Assembly (NCBI RefSeq): GCF_003668995.1
Contig: NZ_CP033068.1
Span: 1,178,001-1,242,000, forward strand
Direction of reading: 5' to 3'
DNA from: Flavobacterium sp. 140616W15
GTDB taxonomy: Bacteria > Bacteroidota > Bacteroidia > Flavobacteriales > Flavobacteriaceae
DNA length: 64,000 nt
Shown here: one piece after another, positions 9,538 through 18,743 of the stretch
Layout of the letters: every line of letters begins with the position of its first letter
Position numbering within the stretch: the first letter of the stretch is position 1
Position numbers and translations under genes: made by a program
The notes under the pieces: model-generated
The model's database searches: none
Told to the model about the DNA's origin: nothing
What the model saw: only the letters and a program-made list of their open reading frames with translations

Positions 9538-10071
9538 TTAGTCAAAAAACTCTTTATCCTCAAAACGAGCTGGTATAATTGAGATTCCTTTCTGTAAAAG
9601 TAAATTATTAGGGTAAATTATTTTTTCTCCTTCTTTAGTTTTTAAACTTACGTGAAAAGCATTTATGTCTTCAATTTCGGCCTCGATTGGAAAATCCTTA
9701 TCATGAATTTTGATAGAATCTCCGATTTTAAATGGAAAAGAAAAAAACAAAATAACTCCTGAGGTAATGTTACTTAAAATAGACCATTGTGCAAACATTG
9801 CCACACCAATAACAGTTGCTATAGAAGATACAGTAAGGAAAATATCATCAGTTTTGACTCCCCAAACAATAAATAACCCTATTATAAATAAAATATTGGT
9901 GAGTAAATGAATATACTTAATTATTAAAATGGTTCGATGTTCTAAAAAATGTTCTTTTCTAGCATATTTTCGAACTATTTGAGTAACAATGACTCTTGTA
10001 GAAATTGTTACTGCAATAAGAATTCCTGTTGCAAATATCTCTTTGGCATAATCGGTGAAGAAAGACATCAT
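9538..10071 (-). CDS. Small-conductance mechanosensitive channel (MscS) family protein
   Basis: 177 residues. Three predicted spans (about 13-30, 47-65, 72-100) precede a beta-rich MscS middle domain containing FPFKIGDSIKI and VEDI-like (EAEIEDINAFHVSLKTKEGEKIIYPNNLLLQ), the characteristic signature of the MscS sandwich. The protein stops right after the sandwich and lacks the alpha/beta cage domain of E. coli MscS, so it is a short-form channel. It probably releases solutes on osmotic downshift. It is 14 bases from the Maf gene on the same strand and may be the last gene of the DUF2520-HAD-UbiA-Maf operon. Confidence 0.85.
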   Translation of the reverse strand: MMSFFTDYAKEIFATGILIAVTISTRVIVTQIVRKYARKEHFLEHRTILIIKYIHLLTNILFIIGLFIVWGVKTDDIFLTVSSIATVIGVAMFAQWSILSNITSGVILFFSFPFKIGDSIKIHDKDFPIEAEIEDINAFHVSLKTKEGEKIIYPNNLLLQKGISIIPARFEDKEFFD

Positions 10072-10085
10072 AGTAATTTATTATT

Positions 10086-10670
10086 TTAATCTAATGTACT
10101 TAAATATTCGTAAACTTTGTGTGTAGGTAAGCCCATAACATTGGTATAAGAGCCTTCTACTTTTGCAACGCCTACAAAACCAATCCATTCCTGAATGCCA
10201 TATGCTCCAGCTTTATCATATGGTTTGTAATTTTTTAGATAATATAAAATAGCTTCATCACTTAATACAGTAAAGGTAACTTTTGTAGTTTCGTTTATAA
10301 TTACTGATTTGTCATTGGTTTTAAAACACACAGAAGTGATTACATCATGAGTCGTATTTGATAGTGATTTTAATATATTAAAAGCATCTTCTTCATCTTT
10401 TGGCTTACCTAAAGCTTTATCATTATGCCAAACAATAGTATCGCTTGTAATTAGGATTTCGTTTGGGTTTAATTGCCCTTCAAACGCATTTGCTTTTAAC
10501 TCGGCTAGATAATCGGTGATTTCAGCTCCTTTTAATTCCAGAGGATATATTTCTTCAACATCTTTTAATCGGATTTCGAAATCTAAATCTAAGTCTTTAA
10601 AAAATTGCTGACGTCTTGGAGAACCGGAAGCTAGTATTAAAGTATATTTTTCTAATTTTTGCTTAAGCAT
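10086..10670 (-). CDS. maf: Maf family nucleotide pyrophosphatase
   Basis: 194 residues, the normal length for Maf/YhdE proteins, which hydrolyse dTTP, UTP or modified nucleotides to monophosphates. The N-terminal substrate loop LASGSPRRQQFF (residues 13-24) is a perfect Maf signature, and the conserved acidic site follows (ITSDTIVW, residues about 69-76, then LGKPKDEEDAFN). The C-terminal YDKAGAYGIQEW motif is also present. The start overlaps the end of the prenyltransferase gene by 8 bases, so the two are translationally coupled. This order (UbiA-type prenyltransferase, Maf) recurs in Bacteroidota. Confidence 0.93.
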   Translation of the reverse strand: MLKQKLEKYTLILASGSPRRQQFFKDLDLDFEIRLKDVEEIYPLELKGAEITDYLAELKANAFEGQLNPNEILITSDTIVWHNDKALGKPKDEEDAFNILKSLSNTTHDVITSVCFKTNDKSVIINETTKVTFTVLSDEAILYYLKNYKPYDKAGAYGIQEWIGFVGVAKVEGSYTNVMGLPTHKVYEYLSTLD

Positions 10671-11589
10671 TGTATTTAATATTAAGATTGATGATTAAAA
10701 TTGATAGAATTCCGAAGAATAAAATCCATTTTAAAATAGAGCTCAAATTGTGAAACTCTTTTTTTGTTTTTGCAGTTGTTATTTTAGCAATGAAATATAA
10801 TAGTGGAGCAAGTACAAATATAAAGGCATATAACGTAGCGATATAAAGATTGTAGGCTACAAAATAGTTATTGATATAGATTAATAAAAAAACAACTGGA
10901 ATAATTGAAAGTGCAAAAACAATTTTGGCTGTTCGGCTAGTGCCAATTGCAATAGGCAATGTATTCATACCTTGGTTATAATCTCCGTTTACATCTTCGA
11001 TGTCTTTTACAATCTCTCGCATAAAATTAATCATAAAAGCAAAAACAGCATAATCAAAAAGGATAGAGAACATACTTGCCATTTGTGCTCTGTTTTCAGC
11101 ATCAGTAGCAGGGAATATATCAAAAACACCAATTATTATAACACTAAAAGACAATAATAGGGCAACAATAATGTTGCCTAAAATCATAATTTGCTTTAGG
11201 GTTGTAGCATAAAAATAAAGACTAGCCGCGACCAGAATAAAAATTGTTGCAAAACCAGGTCTCATAATTACATTCGATAAGTAAAAACCAATAGCAACGC
11301 CACTAATATTAAGAGCAACGTATATATTATAGGCTGCAGTTTCAGAAATGCTTTTACCAACTACAACATCAGCGGGTTTATTGATTAAGTCGGTTTCCTG
11401 ATCAAAAATATTATTAATCACATATCCAGCGGCTGCAATTAAAACAGTACTTAAAACCAATAACGCATATTGCCAATGGGCTAGTGCCAAAGGGATATTT
11501 TGCAATTTTAAGAATCCATAACGGAATAATAGTTGCATAAAAGCAAGCATCAATAGGTTTTGGTAACGAATGAGTTTGAGGTATTTCAT
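10663..11589 (-). CDS. UbiA-type prenyltransferase (geranylgeranylglycerol-phosphate geranylgeranyltransferase-like)
   Basis: 308 residues with about nine membrane spans. The first Asp-rich motif is NNIFDQETDLINKP (about residues 60-73), which matches the N-x-x-x-D-x-x-x-D prenyl-diphosphate site of UbiA enzymes. The second is present as DIEDVNGDYNQGMNTLP (about 197-213). Bacteroidota proteins in this position are usually annotated as geranylgeranylglycerol-phosphate geranylgeranyltransferase by similarity to archaeal DGGGP synthase; the true acceptor is unproven. This is not MenA, which lies at 32446. It sits in the conserved DUF2520-HAD-UbiA-Maf gene group. Confidence 0.82.
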   Translation of the reverse strand: MKYLKLIRYQNLLMLAFMQLLFRYGFLKLQNIPLALAHWQYALLVLSTVLIAAAGYVINNIFDQETDLINKPADVVVGKSISETAAYNIYVALNISGVAIGFYLSNVIMRPGFATIFILVAASLYFYATTLKQIMILGNIIVALLLSFSVIIIGVFDIFPATDAENRAQMASMFSILFDYAVFAFMINFMREIVKDIEDVNGDYNQGMNTLPIAIGTSRTAKIVFALSIIPVVFLLIYINNYFVAYNLYIATLYAFIFVLAPLLYFIAKITTAKTKKEFHNLSSILKWILFFGILSILIINLNIKYNA

Positions 11590-11600
11590 TTTTTTTACTA

Positions 11601-11618
11601 GGTGCTGAGGTACTAAGT
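11601..11618 (+). repeat. Partial copy of the GGTGCTGAGGTACTAAGT dispersed repeat
   Basis: These 18 bases are identical to one arm-end of the 44-bp repeat flanking the arsenic operon (16964-17007, reverse orientation). The match fades after AAGTGG, so only the outer part is kept here. Confidence 0.55.
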
Positions 11619-11700
11619 GGTTAAGGTTCTAGATAGTAAAGATTTTAGAAAGGCGATATTTTATATAAAAGATTATCTTAAATCTTTTCATCTAACATTT

Positions 11701-11770
11701 CACAATCAACAATTCACAATCAACAATTCACAATCAACAATTCACAATCAACAATTCACAATCAACAATT
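11701..11770. repeat. Tandem repeat, five copies of a 14-bp unit
   Basis: The unit CACAATCAACAATT is repeated exactly five times without interruption. It lies between the UbiA gene and the stop of the HAD phosphatase gene, so it is in the untranslated spacer of a probable transcript. There are no spacers of CRISPR type. Confidence 0.95.
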
Positions 11771-11773
11771 AAA

Positions 11774-12301
11774 TTAATCGTGTTTCCCATTAAAGTGTTC
11801 CATCCATTTTCCTTGTACTTTCATAACTTGTTCGATTACATCACGCGCTGAACCTTTTCCTCCTTTTACGTGTGAGATATAACGACTAATTGTTTTTATT
11901 TCAGGACTCGCGTCTTGAGGACAAGTTGGTAATCCTACTAATTTCATTACATGATAATCAGGAATATCGTCACCCATGTATAAAACTTGCTCAGGATTAA
12001 TATTATATTTCTCAGTATATTCTTTAAAGGTTGCTACTTTATCTGGAGTTCCTAAGTGGATATCTGTAATTCCTAAATTGCGTAATCGTACACGCACGCC
12101 TTCATTGCTTCCGCCAGAGATAATGCATACATTATACCCACTTTCTACAGCTGCTTTCATAGCATAACCATCACGGATATTCATCGTACGAAGAATTTCT
12201 CCTTCATTGGTTACAAAAACAGAACTATCAGTAAGTACTCCGTCAACATCAAAAATAAAAGTAGTGATGTCGTTCATTATTTCTTTATAACTTTTTGCCA
12301 T
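11774..12301 (-). CDS. HAD family IIIA phosphatase, KdsC-like
   Basis: 175 residues, the size of KdsC. HAD motif I is FIFDVDGVLTDS (about residues 16-27), motif II is CIISGGSNEG, and the acidic motif IV is YMGDDIPDYHVM (about 109-120). Family members hydrolyse 3-deoxy-D-manno-octulosonate 8-phosphate (Kdo synthesis for LPS) or related sugar phosphates. The context, away from other Kdo genes, leaves the substrate open. Its start overlaps the end of the upstream DUF2520 gene by 17 bases, indicating one transcript with translational coupling. Confidence 0.87.
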   Translation of the reverse strand: MAKSYKEIMNDITTFIFDVDGVLTDSSVFVTNEGEILRTMNIRDGYAMKAAVESGYNVCIISGGSNEGVRVRLRNLGITDIHLGTPDKVATFKEYTEKYNINPEQVLYMGDDIPDYHVMKLVGLPTCPQDASPEIKTISRYISHVKGGKGSARDVIEQVMKVQGKWMEHFNGKHD

Positions 12302-13046
12302 TATTTTGTATAGATTTTGTTAGTAATGTGTATATTTTTTTTTGATTTTCATTTGATAAATAACTCAAATGTGATTCGATTGTTGTAATGTCATTGCGTT
12401 TTGCAGGACCCGTTTGAGCTTCAATAGGCGAAAGCGTATTAATTTTATTGGCAGTTTCGGCGATTAAAGGTTTTAATGTATCAAATGAAACCTGATGTTC
12501 TTCGCATATTTCCTGTCCGATTTGATATAAATGATTAGTGAAATTATTTACAAATACAGCTGCAACGTGCAATGCTTTGCGTTGTTCCGAATTGATGGAA
12601 TATACCGCATCCGAAATGCTTTTAGCAACTGTTTCAAGTACCAAATAGTCGGTATTATTTTCGGCTTCTAAACAAAGCGGTATCACTTTAAAATCGACTT
12701 CTTTATTCTTTGTAAATGTTTGTAAAGGATAAAAGACAGCACTTCTGTTTTTTGTATTAATTGCCTGTAATGAAGCAGTTCCAGAAGTGTGAGCTACTAG
12801 TTTGTTTTTAAAAGGCAATTGTTCAGAAACTATCGATATTGCATCATCAGAAACGGCAATAATATACAAATCGGCTTCTTTTAAAAGAGCAAGATCAGTT
12901 ACAATTTTATTAGAATCGAGTAGTGGAGCTATTTCTTTTTTGGTTCTGGAATATACTTCAATAAGTTCAATCGCACTGTTTTTTGCGAAAGCATTTATTA
13001 AATGTTGAGATACATTTCCAGATCCAATAAGTGTTATTTTAATCAT
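12285..13046 (-). CDS. Rossmann-fold plus DUF2520 domain protein
   Basis: 253 residues. The N-terminal dinucleotide-binding motif is LIGSGNVSQHLINAF (residues 5-19), continuing with an NADP-oxidoreductase-like (F420/PCR-type) Rossmann domain. The C-terminal half (about 125-250) is the DUF2520 helical domain, with VAAVFVNNFTNHLY as its landmark. Such proteins resemble ketopantoate/pyrroline-carboxylate reductases, but no activity is established. It is the first gene of the minus-strand DUF2520-HAD-UbiA-Maf block and is divergent from the cytochrome biogenesis gene. Confidence 0.85.
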   Translation of the reverse strand: MIKITLIGSGNVSQHLINAFAKNSAIELIEVYSRTKKEIAPLLDSNKIVTDLALLKEADLYIIAVSDDAISIVSEQLPFKNKLVAHTSGTASLQAINTKNRSAVFYPLQTFTKNKEVDFKVIPLCLEAENNTDYLVLETVAKSISDAVYSINSEQRKALHVAAVFVNNFTNHLYQIGQEICEEHQVSFDTLKPLIAETANKINTLSPIEAQTGPAKRNDITTIESHLSYLSNENQKKIYTLLTKSIQNNGKKL

Positions 13047-13185
13047 ATTGCAAAATTAGCAAATTTTTTTAAAGGACTCCCGTTACTAGGTAAGTTCGTT
13101 TAGAAATTCATTTTAACAAGAAAAAACATTATAGAGATTTCATAGAAGTGTTTTATTTTGGATTTAATTAACAAAAGCACGAATA

Positions 13186-13213
13186 TTTGAGTCAACATTT
13201 TTAAGTACTTTTG
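13186..13213 (+). promoter_or_regulatory. Candidate Bacteroidota sigma-A promoter of ccsBA
   Basis: A TTTG box at 13186-13189 and a -7 box TACTTTTG at 13206-13213 fit the Bacteroidota primary promoter pattern (TTTG ... TAnnTTTG) with a slightly short 16-base spacer. The box lies 31 bases before the ATG at 13244, which argues against the upstream start at 13211. Confidence 0.45.
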
Positions 13214-13243
13214 TGCCACTTTATAAAACGTAATTCCTTAGTA

Positions 13244-16200
13244 ATGGATAAAAAAATATTCTCCTTTTTGTTTTCTACACGATTAATGGCTGTCCTTTTT
13301 TTAACATTTGCAATTGCAATGGGGGTCGGGACCTTTATAGAAAGTAAGTACAATACTGACACAGCCAGAATTTTTATATACAACTCATGGTGGTTTGAGG
13401 TCATAATGGTTTTCTTCTTAATTAATTTCTTTGGAAATATTAAAAGATACCAATTACACAAAAAAGAAAAATGGGCAACTTTACTATTGCATTTGGCTTT
13501 CATTTTTATCCTTTTAGGCGCTTTTATAACGCGTTATATTAGTTATGAAGGGATGATGCCAATTCGCGAAGGCGCTACCGAAAATCAGGTATATTCAGAC
13601 AAAACATTTCTTACTGTTTTTGCAGATGGGGAGTTTAAGGGCGAAATGAAACGCCGTGTCTTTGAGAAAAATTTACTATTATCTCCAGTAGCCAATAACG
13701 ATTTTAGTATTTCAGGAAAATTTGATGAAACTCCATTTGAGGTTGAATATAAGGACTTTATTATGGGAGCCAAAGAAGTTATAAAACCAGATGCTAACGG
13801 AATTTTATATTTAAAATTAGTAGAAGCTGGTGAAGGTGGACGTGAAGAACATTTCCTTAAAGATGGCGAAGTGCAAAACATACACAATGTTTTATTTGCA
13901 TTAAACAAACCTACAGAAGGAGCTATTAATATCAATACAACAGGTGAAACGTATACGATACAAACCCCTTTTGAAGGAGATTTTATGCGTATGGCCGATA
14001 AATTCAAAGGAAAAGTAACCAAGGATAATGTACAGCCATTAATGATGCGTTCATTATATAGTATTGGAGATATACGTATTGTTTTTCCAGATCCAGCTGT
14101 AAAAGGAGTTATTGCTTATGAATCAAATAATGATTACAAGGCTAAAACACATGAAGATGCTTTGACAGTAACGCTAAAAGCTGAAGGTCAGGAAAAAGAA
14201 GTAACGTTATTAGGATCAAAAGGGAAAATTGGAGATTTTAAAACAGTTAAAATTGGAAAAATTGATTATACTTTTTTCTACGGAAGTAAAGCTTATATAC
14301 TGCCATTCAAGGTTAAATTGAATGACTTTATAGCTCAAAAATATCCAGGAACAGAGAAAAGTTATTCTTCTTTTGAAAGTAAAGTTACTGTTATAGATTC
14401 AACTAAAACATTTGATGCTAGAATTTATATGAACAACGTATTAGATTATAGAGGATATAGATTCTTCCAATCTTCATTTGATCCAGACGAAAAAGGAACT
14501 GTTTTATCAGTAAATCATGATTTCTGGGGAACTAACATTACCTATTTCGGTTATTATTTGTTGTATTTTGGTCTAATGGCAATTATGTTTACTAAACATT
14601 CTCGTTTTGCTGACTTAAAGCGCAAACTAGAAAAAGTAAAAAATAAAAAAGCAAAATTTATTACTATTTTAGTTTTAATGTTGAGCTTCAACGGATTTGC
14701 ACAAGAGCAACATGACCACGATCACGATCACGACCATGATCATGCAGCACATAGTACTGATCCAAATCATGACCATGCAAAAGACCATGACCACAATCAT
14801 GCAGCAGAAACAAAGGATCCAAAGAATCATGCAAACCATGTTACAAAACCACCAAGTCAAAAACAACTTGATTCATTAATAAATATATACAAAGCACCAA
14901 AAGAACATGCAGCCAAATTTGGTCGTTTGATTATTCAGGATGCAGGTGGAAGAATGAAGCCTATTAATACTTTCTCATCAGAATTATTGAGAAAAGTAAG
15001 TCATAACGATACGTATAACGGAATGAATTCTGATCAGGTATTTTTGTCAATGACACAATACGCTCAGGTTTGGATAGAAATTCCGATTATATACATTAAG
15101 TCAGGAAATGATAGTATTCGTAAAATTATCGGAATCGATAAAGATGCAGGCTTTGCTCCATTTATTAAATTCTTTGACGAGAAAGGAAACTATAAATTAT
15201 CACCTTATTTAGATGCGGCTTATAAAGCAGCAAACCCAAATCAGTTTGAGAAAGATTTTATCGAAACTGATAAAAAGGTAAATATAATGGAATCGGCTTT
15301 AAGCGGAAGTATATTAAAAATATTCCCTATACCAAATGATCCAGGTAATAAATGGATTTCCTACTTAGAGATAAGCAATGCTGGTTTGAAAGGAATGGAC
15401 GAAACTTATGTGAAGCAAATTTTGCCAATGTATTTTGCAGCTTTAAATAATGCTTCGATAACAAAAGATTTCAAACAAGCCGATGAATTGCTAGAAAGCA
15501 TCAACGGGTTCCAAAAGAAATTTGGAAGTAAAGTGCGACCAAGTGATAATAAAATTGATCTTGAAATTGCATATAATACTTATAATATTTTACCAAAAAT
15601 GATTTATTGGTATTCGCTTGCCGGAATTTTTATGTTGATTTTTACTTTACTCAGTATTTTCTTTGATAAAAAGTTTTTGCGTATTGTAGTAAATGGCTTT
15701 CATATTTTAATAGGTATCATATTTACATTTCATACAATTGCATTAATAGCACGTTGGTATATTGCAGGACATGCACCATGGAGTAATGCGTATGAGTCTA
15801 TTGTTTATGTAGCTTGGGCAACGATGTTCTTTGGATTGGCTTTTGATCGAAAATCAAAACTTACAGTAGCTTCTGCAGCATTTGTTACGTCTATGATTTT
15901 CTTTGCATCAAATTTAAACTGGATCGATCCAGAAATAGCTAATTTGCAGCCTGTTCTTAATTCATACTGGTTAATGATACACGTAGCAGTAATTGTTGCT
16001 AGTTACGGACCATTTGCATTAGGAATGATATTAGGTTTTGTATCATTAGTATTGATTTTCTTTACCAACAAGAACAACAAAGCCAAGATGGACTTAAATA
16101 TTCAAGAAATTACATACATCAACGAAATGGCATTAACTATTGGTTTGATTATGCTTAGTATAGGAAACTTCTTAGGAGGGCAATGGGCCAATGAAAGTTG

Positions 16201-16507
16201 GGGACGTTACTGGGGATGGGATCCAAAAGAAACTTGGGCATTAATCAGTATTATGATTTATGCATTTGTAATTCACGCTCGTTTTGTACCAGCTTTACGC
16301 GGAAAATGGTTTTTTAACCTAATGAGTATGTTTGCATTTGTATCAATCTTATTTACTTATTATGGAGTAAACTTCCACCTGGTAGGATTACACTCTTATG
16401 CAAGTGGAGAAGCACATTCATTAGATTGGATATGGTATTCATTGGGGACAATTACACTGATAGGAGCTGTAACTTATCCAAAATACCGCAAGTATTATAA
16501 AAAATAA
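13244..16507 (+). CDS. ccsBA: Fused ResB-CcsA cytochrome c biogenesis protein (CcsBA)
   Basis: 1,087 residues from ATG 13244; the upstream start would overlap the promoter. It is the System II cytochrome c synthase, moving haem across the membrane and attaching it to apocytochromes. The N-terminal ResB part has spans at about 10-100 and a large periplasmic domain ending near residue 455. The C-terminal CcsA part has several spans and the haem-handling signature WGRYWGWDPKETW (around residue 985), plus conserved histidines (HTIALIARW, IHVAVI, VIHARF, VGLHSYA). Between them is a second hydrophobic segment resembling a signal sequence, then a His/Asp-rich linker (about 488-530: repeated HDHD). 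Fusion of the two subunits is normal in Bacteroidota; the His-rich linker is less so. Confidence 0.93.
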   Translation: MDKKIFSFLFSTRLMAVLFLTFAIAMGVGTFIESKYNTDTARIFIYNSWWFEVIMVFFLINFFGNIKRYQLHKKEKWATLLLHLAFIFILLGAFITRYISYEGMMPIREGATENQVYSDKTFLTVFADGEFKGEMKRRVFEKNLLLSPVANNDFSISGKFDETPFEVEYKDFIMGAKEVIKPDANGILYLKLVEAGEGGREEHFLKDGEVQNIHNVLFALNKPTEGAININTTGETYTIQTPFEGDFMRMADKFKGKVTKDNVQPLMMRSLYSIGDIRIVFPDPAVKGVIAYESNNDYKAKTHEDALTVTLKAEGQEKEVTLLGSKGKIGDFKTVKIGKIDYTFFYGSKAYILPFKVKLNDFIAQKYPGTEKSYSSFESKVTVIDSTKTFDARIYMNNVLDYRGYRFFQSSFDPDEKGTVLSVNHDFWGTNITYFGYYLLYFGLMAIMFTKHSRFADLKRKLEKVKNKKAKFITILVLMLSFNGFAQEQHDHDHDHDHDHAAHSTDPNHDHAKDHDHNHAAETKDPKNHANHVTKPPSQKQLDSLINIYKAPKEHAAKFGRLIIQDAGGRMKPINTFSSELLRKVSHNDTYNGMNSDQVFLSMTQYAQVWIEIPIIYIKSGNDSIRKIIGIDKDAGFAPFIKFFDEKGNYKLSPYLDAAYKAANPNQFEKDFIETDKKVNIMESALSGSILKIFPIPNDPGNKWISYLEISNAGLKGMDETYVKQILPMYFAALNNASITKDFKQADELLESINGFQKKFGSKVRPSDNKIDLEIAYNTYNILPKMIYWYSLAGIFMLIFTLLSIFFDKKFLRIVVNGFHILIGIIFTFHTIALIARWYIAGHAPWSNAYESIVYVAWATMFFGLAFDRKSKLTVASAAFVTSMIFFASNLNWIDPEIANLQPVLNSYWLMIHVAVIVASYGPFALGMILGFVSLVLIFFTNKNNKAKMDLNIQEITYINEMALTIGLIMLSIGNFLGGQWANESWGRYWGWDPKETWALISIMIYAFVIHARFVPALRGKWFFNLMSMFAFVSILFTYYGVNFHLVGLHSYASGEAHSLDWIWYSLGTITLIGAVTYPKYRKYYKK

Positions 16508-16523
16508 TAAATTATTAGTTCAC

Positions 16524-16562
16524 ATAAAAAGGTTCAACTGTAAAAAGTTGAACCTTTTTTTA
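16524..16562 (+). terminator. Terminator of ccsBA
   Basis: The stem AAAAAGGTTCAACT / AGTTGAACCTTTTTT with a 7-base loop and a trailing T run begins about 17 bases after the stop codon. Confidence 0.88.
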
Positions 16563-16963
16563 TTTAACTTTTCCCCTCCTAAGTAGGTTTTATAAGTTTT
16601 AGTAACAGTATGGTTATATGAATCTTGTTGTAAATTAAGATTTTGAATTAGTAGCTACTTCCTGCTGTCCACTATATCTTTTTATTTTTAAAGAAAAAAT
16701 AAAAAGGATGCCGTTTCCATCAGGGCTAGGGTATTCGTTTTCATGATAAAACAATCAATATAAATCTATGAGAGTTATTGAGAAACGAAAGTTCGAAAAT
16801 AGTAAATTGATGTAGTAATAGCTCTCCAAATTGTATCGTATCAATGGGGGATCTTTTCTGCGTTAGGATGATAAGATTGTGTCTGCTTTTACATGAGAAA
16901 TTAAACGTAAAGTTTAGAAAGCATTATTGCAAAAGAGTTACACACACCAGCTAAACAGCCTTT
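16563..16963. other. Intergenic stretch carrying a dispersed repeat, no gene
   Basis: About 400 bases with no plausible coding frame on either strand. It contains the 57-bp dispersed repeat at 16675-16731; otherwise only AT-rich sequence was seen. Confidence 0.6.
16675..16731 (+). repeat. 57-bp dispersed repeat with perfect hairpin, copy 1
   Basis: It matches 55541-55597 at about 52 of 57 positions. The first half folds into a perfect 12-bp hairpin (CTTTTTATTTTT, 5-base loop, AAAAATAAAAAG; 16678-16706). It is followed by GGATGCCGTTTCCATCAGGG. From memory similar elements are frequent in Flavobacterium intergenic regions; this is not checked. Confidence 0.8.
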
Positions 16964-17007
16964 GTTCCGATAGCTATCGGAACTTTGTAACTTAGTACCT
17001 CAGCACC
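16964..17007 (-). repeat. 44-bp repeat flanking the arsenic operon, right-hand orientation
   Basis: Read on the minus strand, it starts GGTGCTGAGGTACTAAGT and ends with the palindrome GTTCCGATAGCTATCGGAAC. It matches 19670-19713 in inverted orientation at 40 of 44 positions. It lies 21 bases beyond the stop codon of the arsenite transporter gene. Confidence 0.85.
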
Positions 17008-17028
17008 TTAAAAGATGCCTTTGTTACT

Positions 17029-18102
17029 TTAAATCTCTGAGTTTTTAAAAGAAACTTTTTTAAACCAAAAGGCAACATTAACCAAAGCAATTAAGGCAGG
17101 GACTTCAACAAGAGGTCCGATTACGCCAGCAAAAGCCTGTCCACTATTAATACCGAAAACACCAATGGCGACAGCAATTGCAAGTTCAAAATTGTTTCCA
17201 GTAGCAGTAAATGCAATTGCAGTAGCTTTAGAATAGTCAGCACCAAAATACTTGCCAGTAAAAAAGCTAAATACAAACATTATTACAAAATAAAGAATCA
17301 GAGGAATAGCAATTCGTATTACATCCATAGGAATTTGCACAATTAATTCTCCTTTTAGGCTGAACATGATTAAGATGGTAAACAATAATGCAATTAGTGT
17401 GATAGGTGAAATTCGAGGCACATATTTATTCTCAAACCAAGTGATACCTTTTAGTTTAATAAGAATATAACGGCTACCAATACCAAGTGCAAAAGGAATC
17501 CCTAAATAAATACCAACACTTTCTGCAATTTGACCAATGGAGATATTTACATTAAAACCCGTATATCCAAAATAAGGAGGTAAAACAGTGATAAAAAACC
17601 AAGCATAAACGCTATAAAGTAAAACCTGAAAAATACTATTTAGTGCAATTAATCCAGCAGCATATTCACGGTTTCCATCAGCAAGATCATTCCATACAAC
17701 AACCATTGCAATACATCTGGCTAAGCCTATTAAGATTAAGCCAATCATATATTCAGGATAACCATTTAAGAATAATAAAGCCAATCCGAACATTAAAAAA
17801 GGGCCAACAATCCAGTTAAGAAATAGAGAGGCACCCAATACTCGGGTATTTTTAAAAACTTCTCCCAAGAGTTCGTATTTAACTTTCGCAAGTGGAGGAT
17901 ACATCATTAATATTAATCCAATTGCAAGCGGAATATTAGTAGTTCCGCGAGAGAAAGAATTAATGAAATCTCCGCTCGATGGAATAAAATAACCAATTGA
18001 AACGCCTACAGCCATAGCAAGGAAAATCCAAAGCGTTAAAAAACGGTCAAGAAAACTTAATTTTTTTCTTTCGAAAGTTGGAGCGCAAGTATTTGCAGAC
18101 AT
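17029..18102 (-). CDS. arsB: ACR3 family arsenite efflux transporter
   Basis: 357 residues, about ten spans, the expected length of ACR3 (BASS superfamily) arsenite exporters, which expel As(III) by the proton gradient. The diagnostic spans are present: [17 protein letters not shown], the cysteine-bearing segment [16 protein letters not shown] (Cys around residue 129, thought to contact arsenite) and [25 protein letters not shown]. The start lies 1 base from the stop of the arsenate reductase gene. It is the last gene of the ArsR-DUF6428-ArsC-ACR3 operon. Confidence 0.95.
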   Translation of the reverse strand: MSANTCAPTFERKKLSFLDRFLTLWIFLAMAVGVSIGYFIPSSGDFINSFSRGTTNIPLAIGLILMMYPPLAKVKYELLGEVFKNTRVLGASLFLNWIVGPFLMFGLALLFLNGYPEYMIGLILIGLARCIAMVVVWNDLADGNREYAAGLIALNSIFQVLLYSVYAWFFITVLPPYFGYTGFNVNISIGQIAESVGIYLGIPFALGIGSRYILIKLKGITWFENKYVPRISPITLIALLFTILIMFSLKGELIVQIPMDVIRIAIPLILYFVIMFVFSFFTGKYFGADYSKATAIAFTATGNNFELAIAVAIGVFGINSGQAFAGVIGPLVEVPALIALVNVAFWFKKVSFKNSEI

Positions 18103-18103
18103 A

Positions 18104-18724
18104 TTATTTGTTTATTTGTGAGAAAACATAAAACATTTCGGTAGCAATTTGTACACTGCGTTCTTGATATTTCTCAAATTGTTGAGGTGTATTATCAAAT
18201 GCTTTCGGATCATCGTAAGTAATCGGAATGCGTTTTTCAGCACCAGCAATAAATGGGCATCCCACATCGGCTTGCGAACACGTCATTATAGCTGCAAATT
18301 TGCTTTCGGGATTAAAATTAGCATCATAGGTTTTAGAAAACCCAATAATAGGTTGTTCGTTAGGCGCAAATTTTATCGAATAAATAGGGTTTTGACCTTC
18401 GGAAATAGTTTCGATTTTAAAACCCGATTCTTTCAGCGTTTTAGTAACCACAGAAAATAAAGTAGTCGCTTCCGTTCCTCCCGAATAACAAGAAGTGTTT
18501 TTTATGCCAAAATGCGCAGCTGCAGCTTGTGCCCAAATTTGTGCCAGATGACTTCTTCTCGAATTATGGGTACAAATAAAATTAAGCCTAATTTCTTGTA
18601 GCGTATTCACTCTATTTTGTATAAAAACTACCAAAGGAAGCAAAATACTTTTACGCTCAGGAGGAATATTTTTAAAATCAAAAGAACCAATTGTGTTTTC
18701 GATTTCGGGAAAGAGTGTGCGCAT
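18104..18724 (-). CDS. arsC: Arsenate reductase, low-molecular-weight phosphatase type
   Basis: 206 residues. The phosphatase P-loop C-x5-R-S is at residues 51-58 (CTHNSRRS), and two further cysteines (149 and 156, in TCSQADVGC) have the 7-residue spacing of Cys82/Cys89 in thioredoxin-coupled ArsC. So it should reduce arsenate to arsenite by a three-cysteine relay. A 45-residue N-terminal extension ([20 protein letters not shown]) and a central insert make it longer than the 130-residue classical enzyme; this longer form is common in Bacteroidota. Its product is the substrate of the ACR3 pump encoded next. Confidence 0.9.
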   Translation of the reverse strand: MRTLFPEIENTIGSFDFKNIPPERKSILLPLVVFIQNRVNTLQEIRLNFICTHNSRRSHLAQIWAQAAAAHFGIKNTSCYSGGTEATTLFSVVTKTLKESGFKIETISEGQNPIYSIKFAPNEQPIIGFSKTYDANFNPESKFAAIMTCSQADVGCPFIAGAEKRIPITYDDPKAFDNTPQQFEKYQERSVQIATEMFYVFSQINK

Positions 18725-18743
18725 ATTTAAGATATTTAAAAAA

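Noticed and set aside
11701..11770. Possible CRISPR array
   Set aside because: The five 14-bp units are contiguous with no spacers and no cas genes nearby.
14675..14879. Frames with many Met and His residues inside ccsBA
   Set aside because: They come from the repeated GATCAC/CATGAC codons of the His-rich linker read in other frames.
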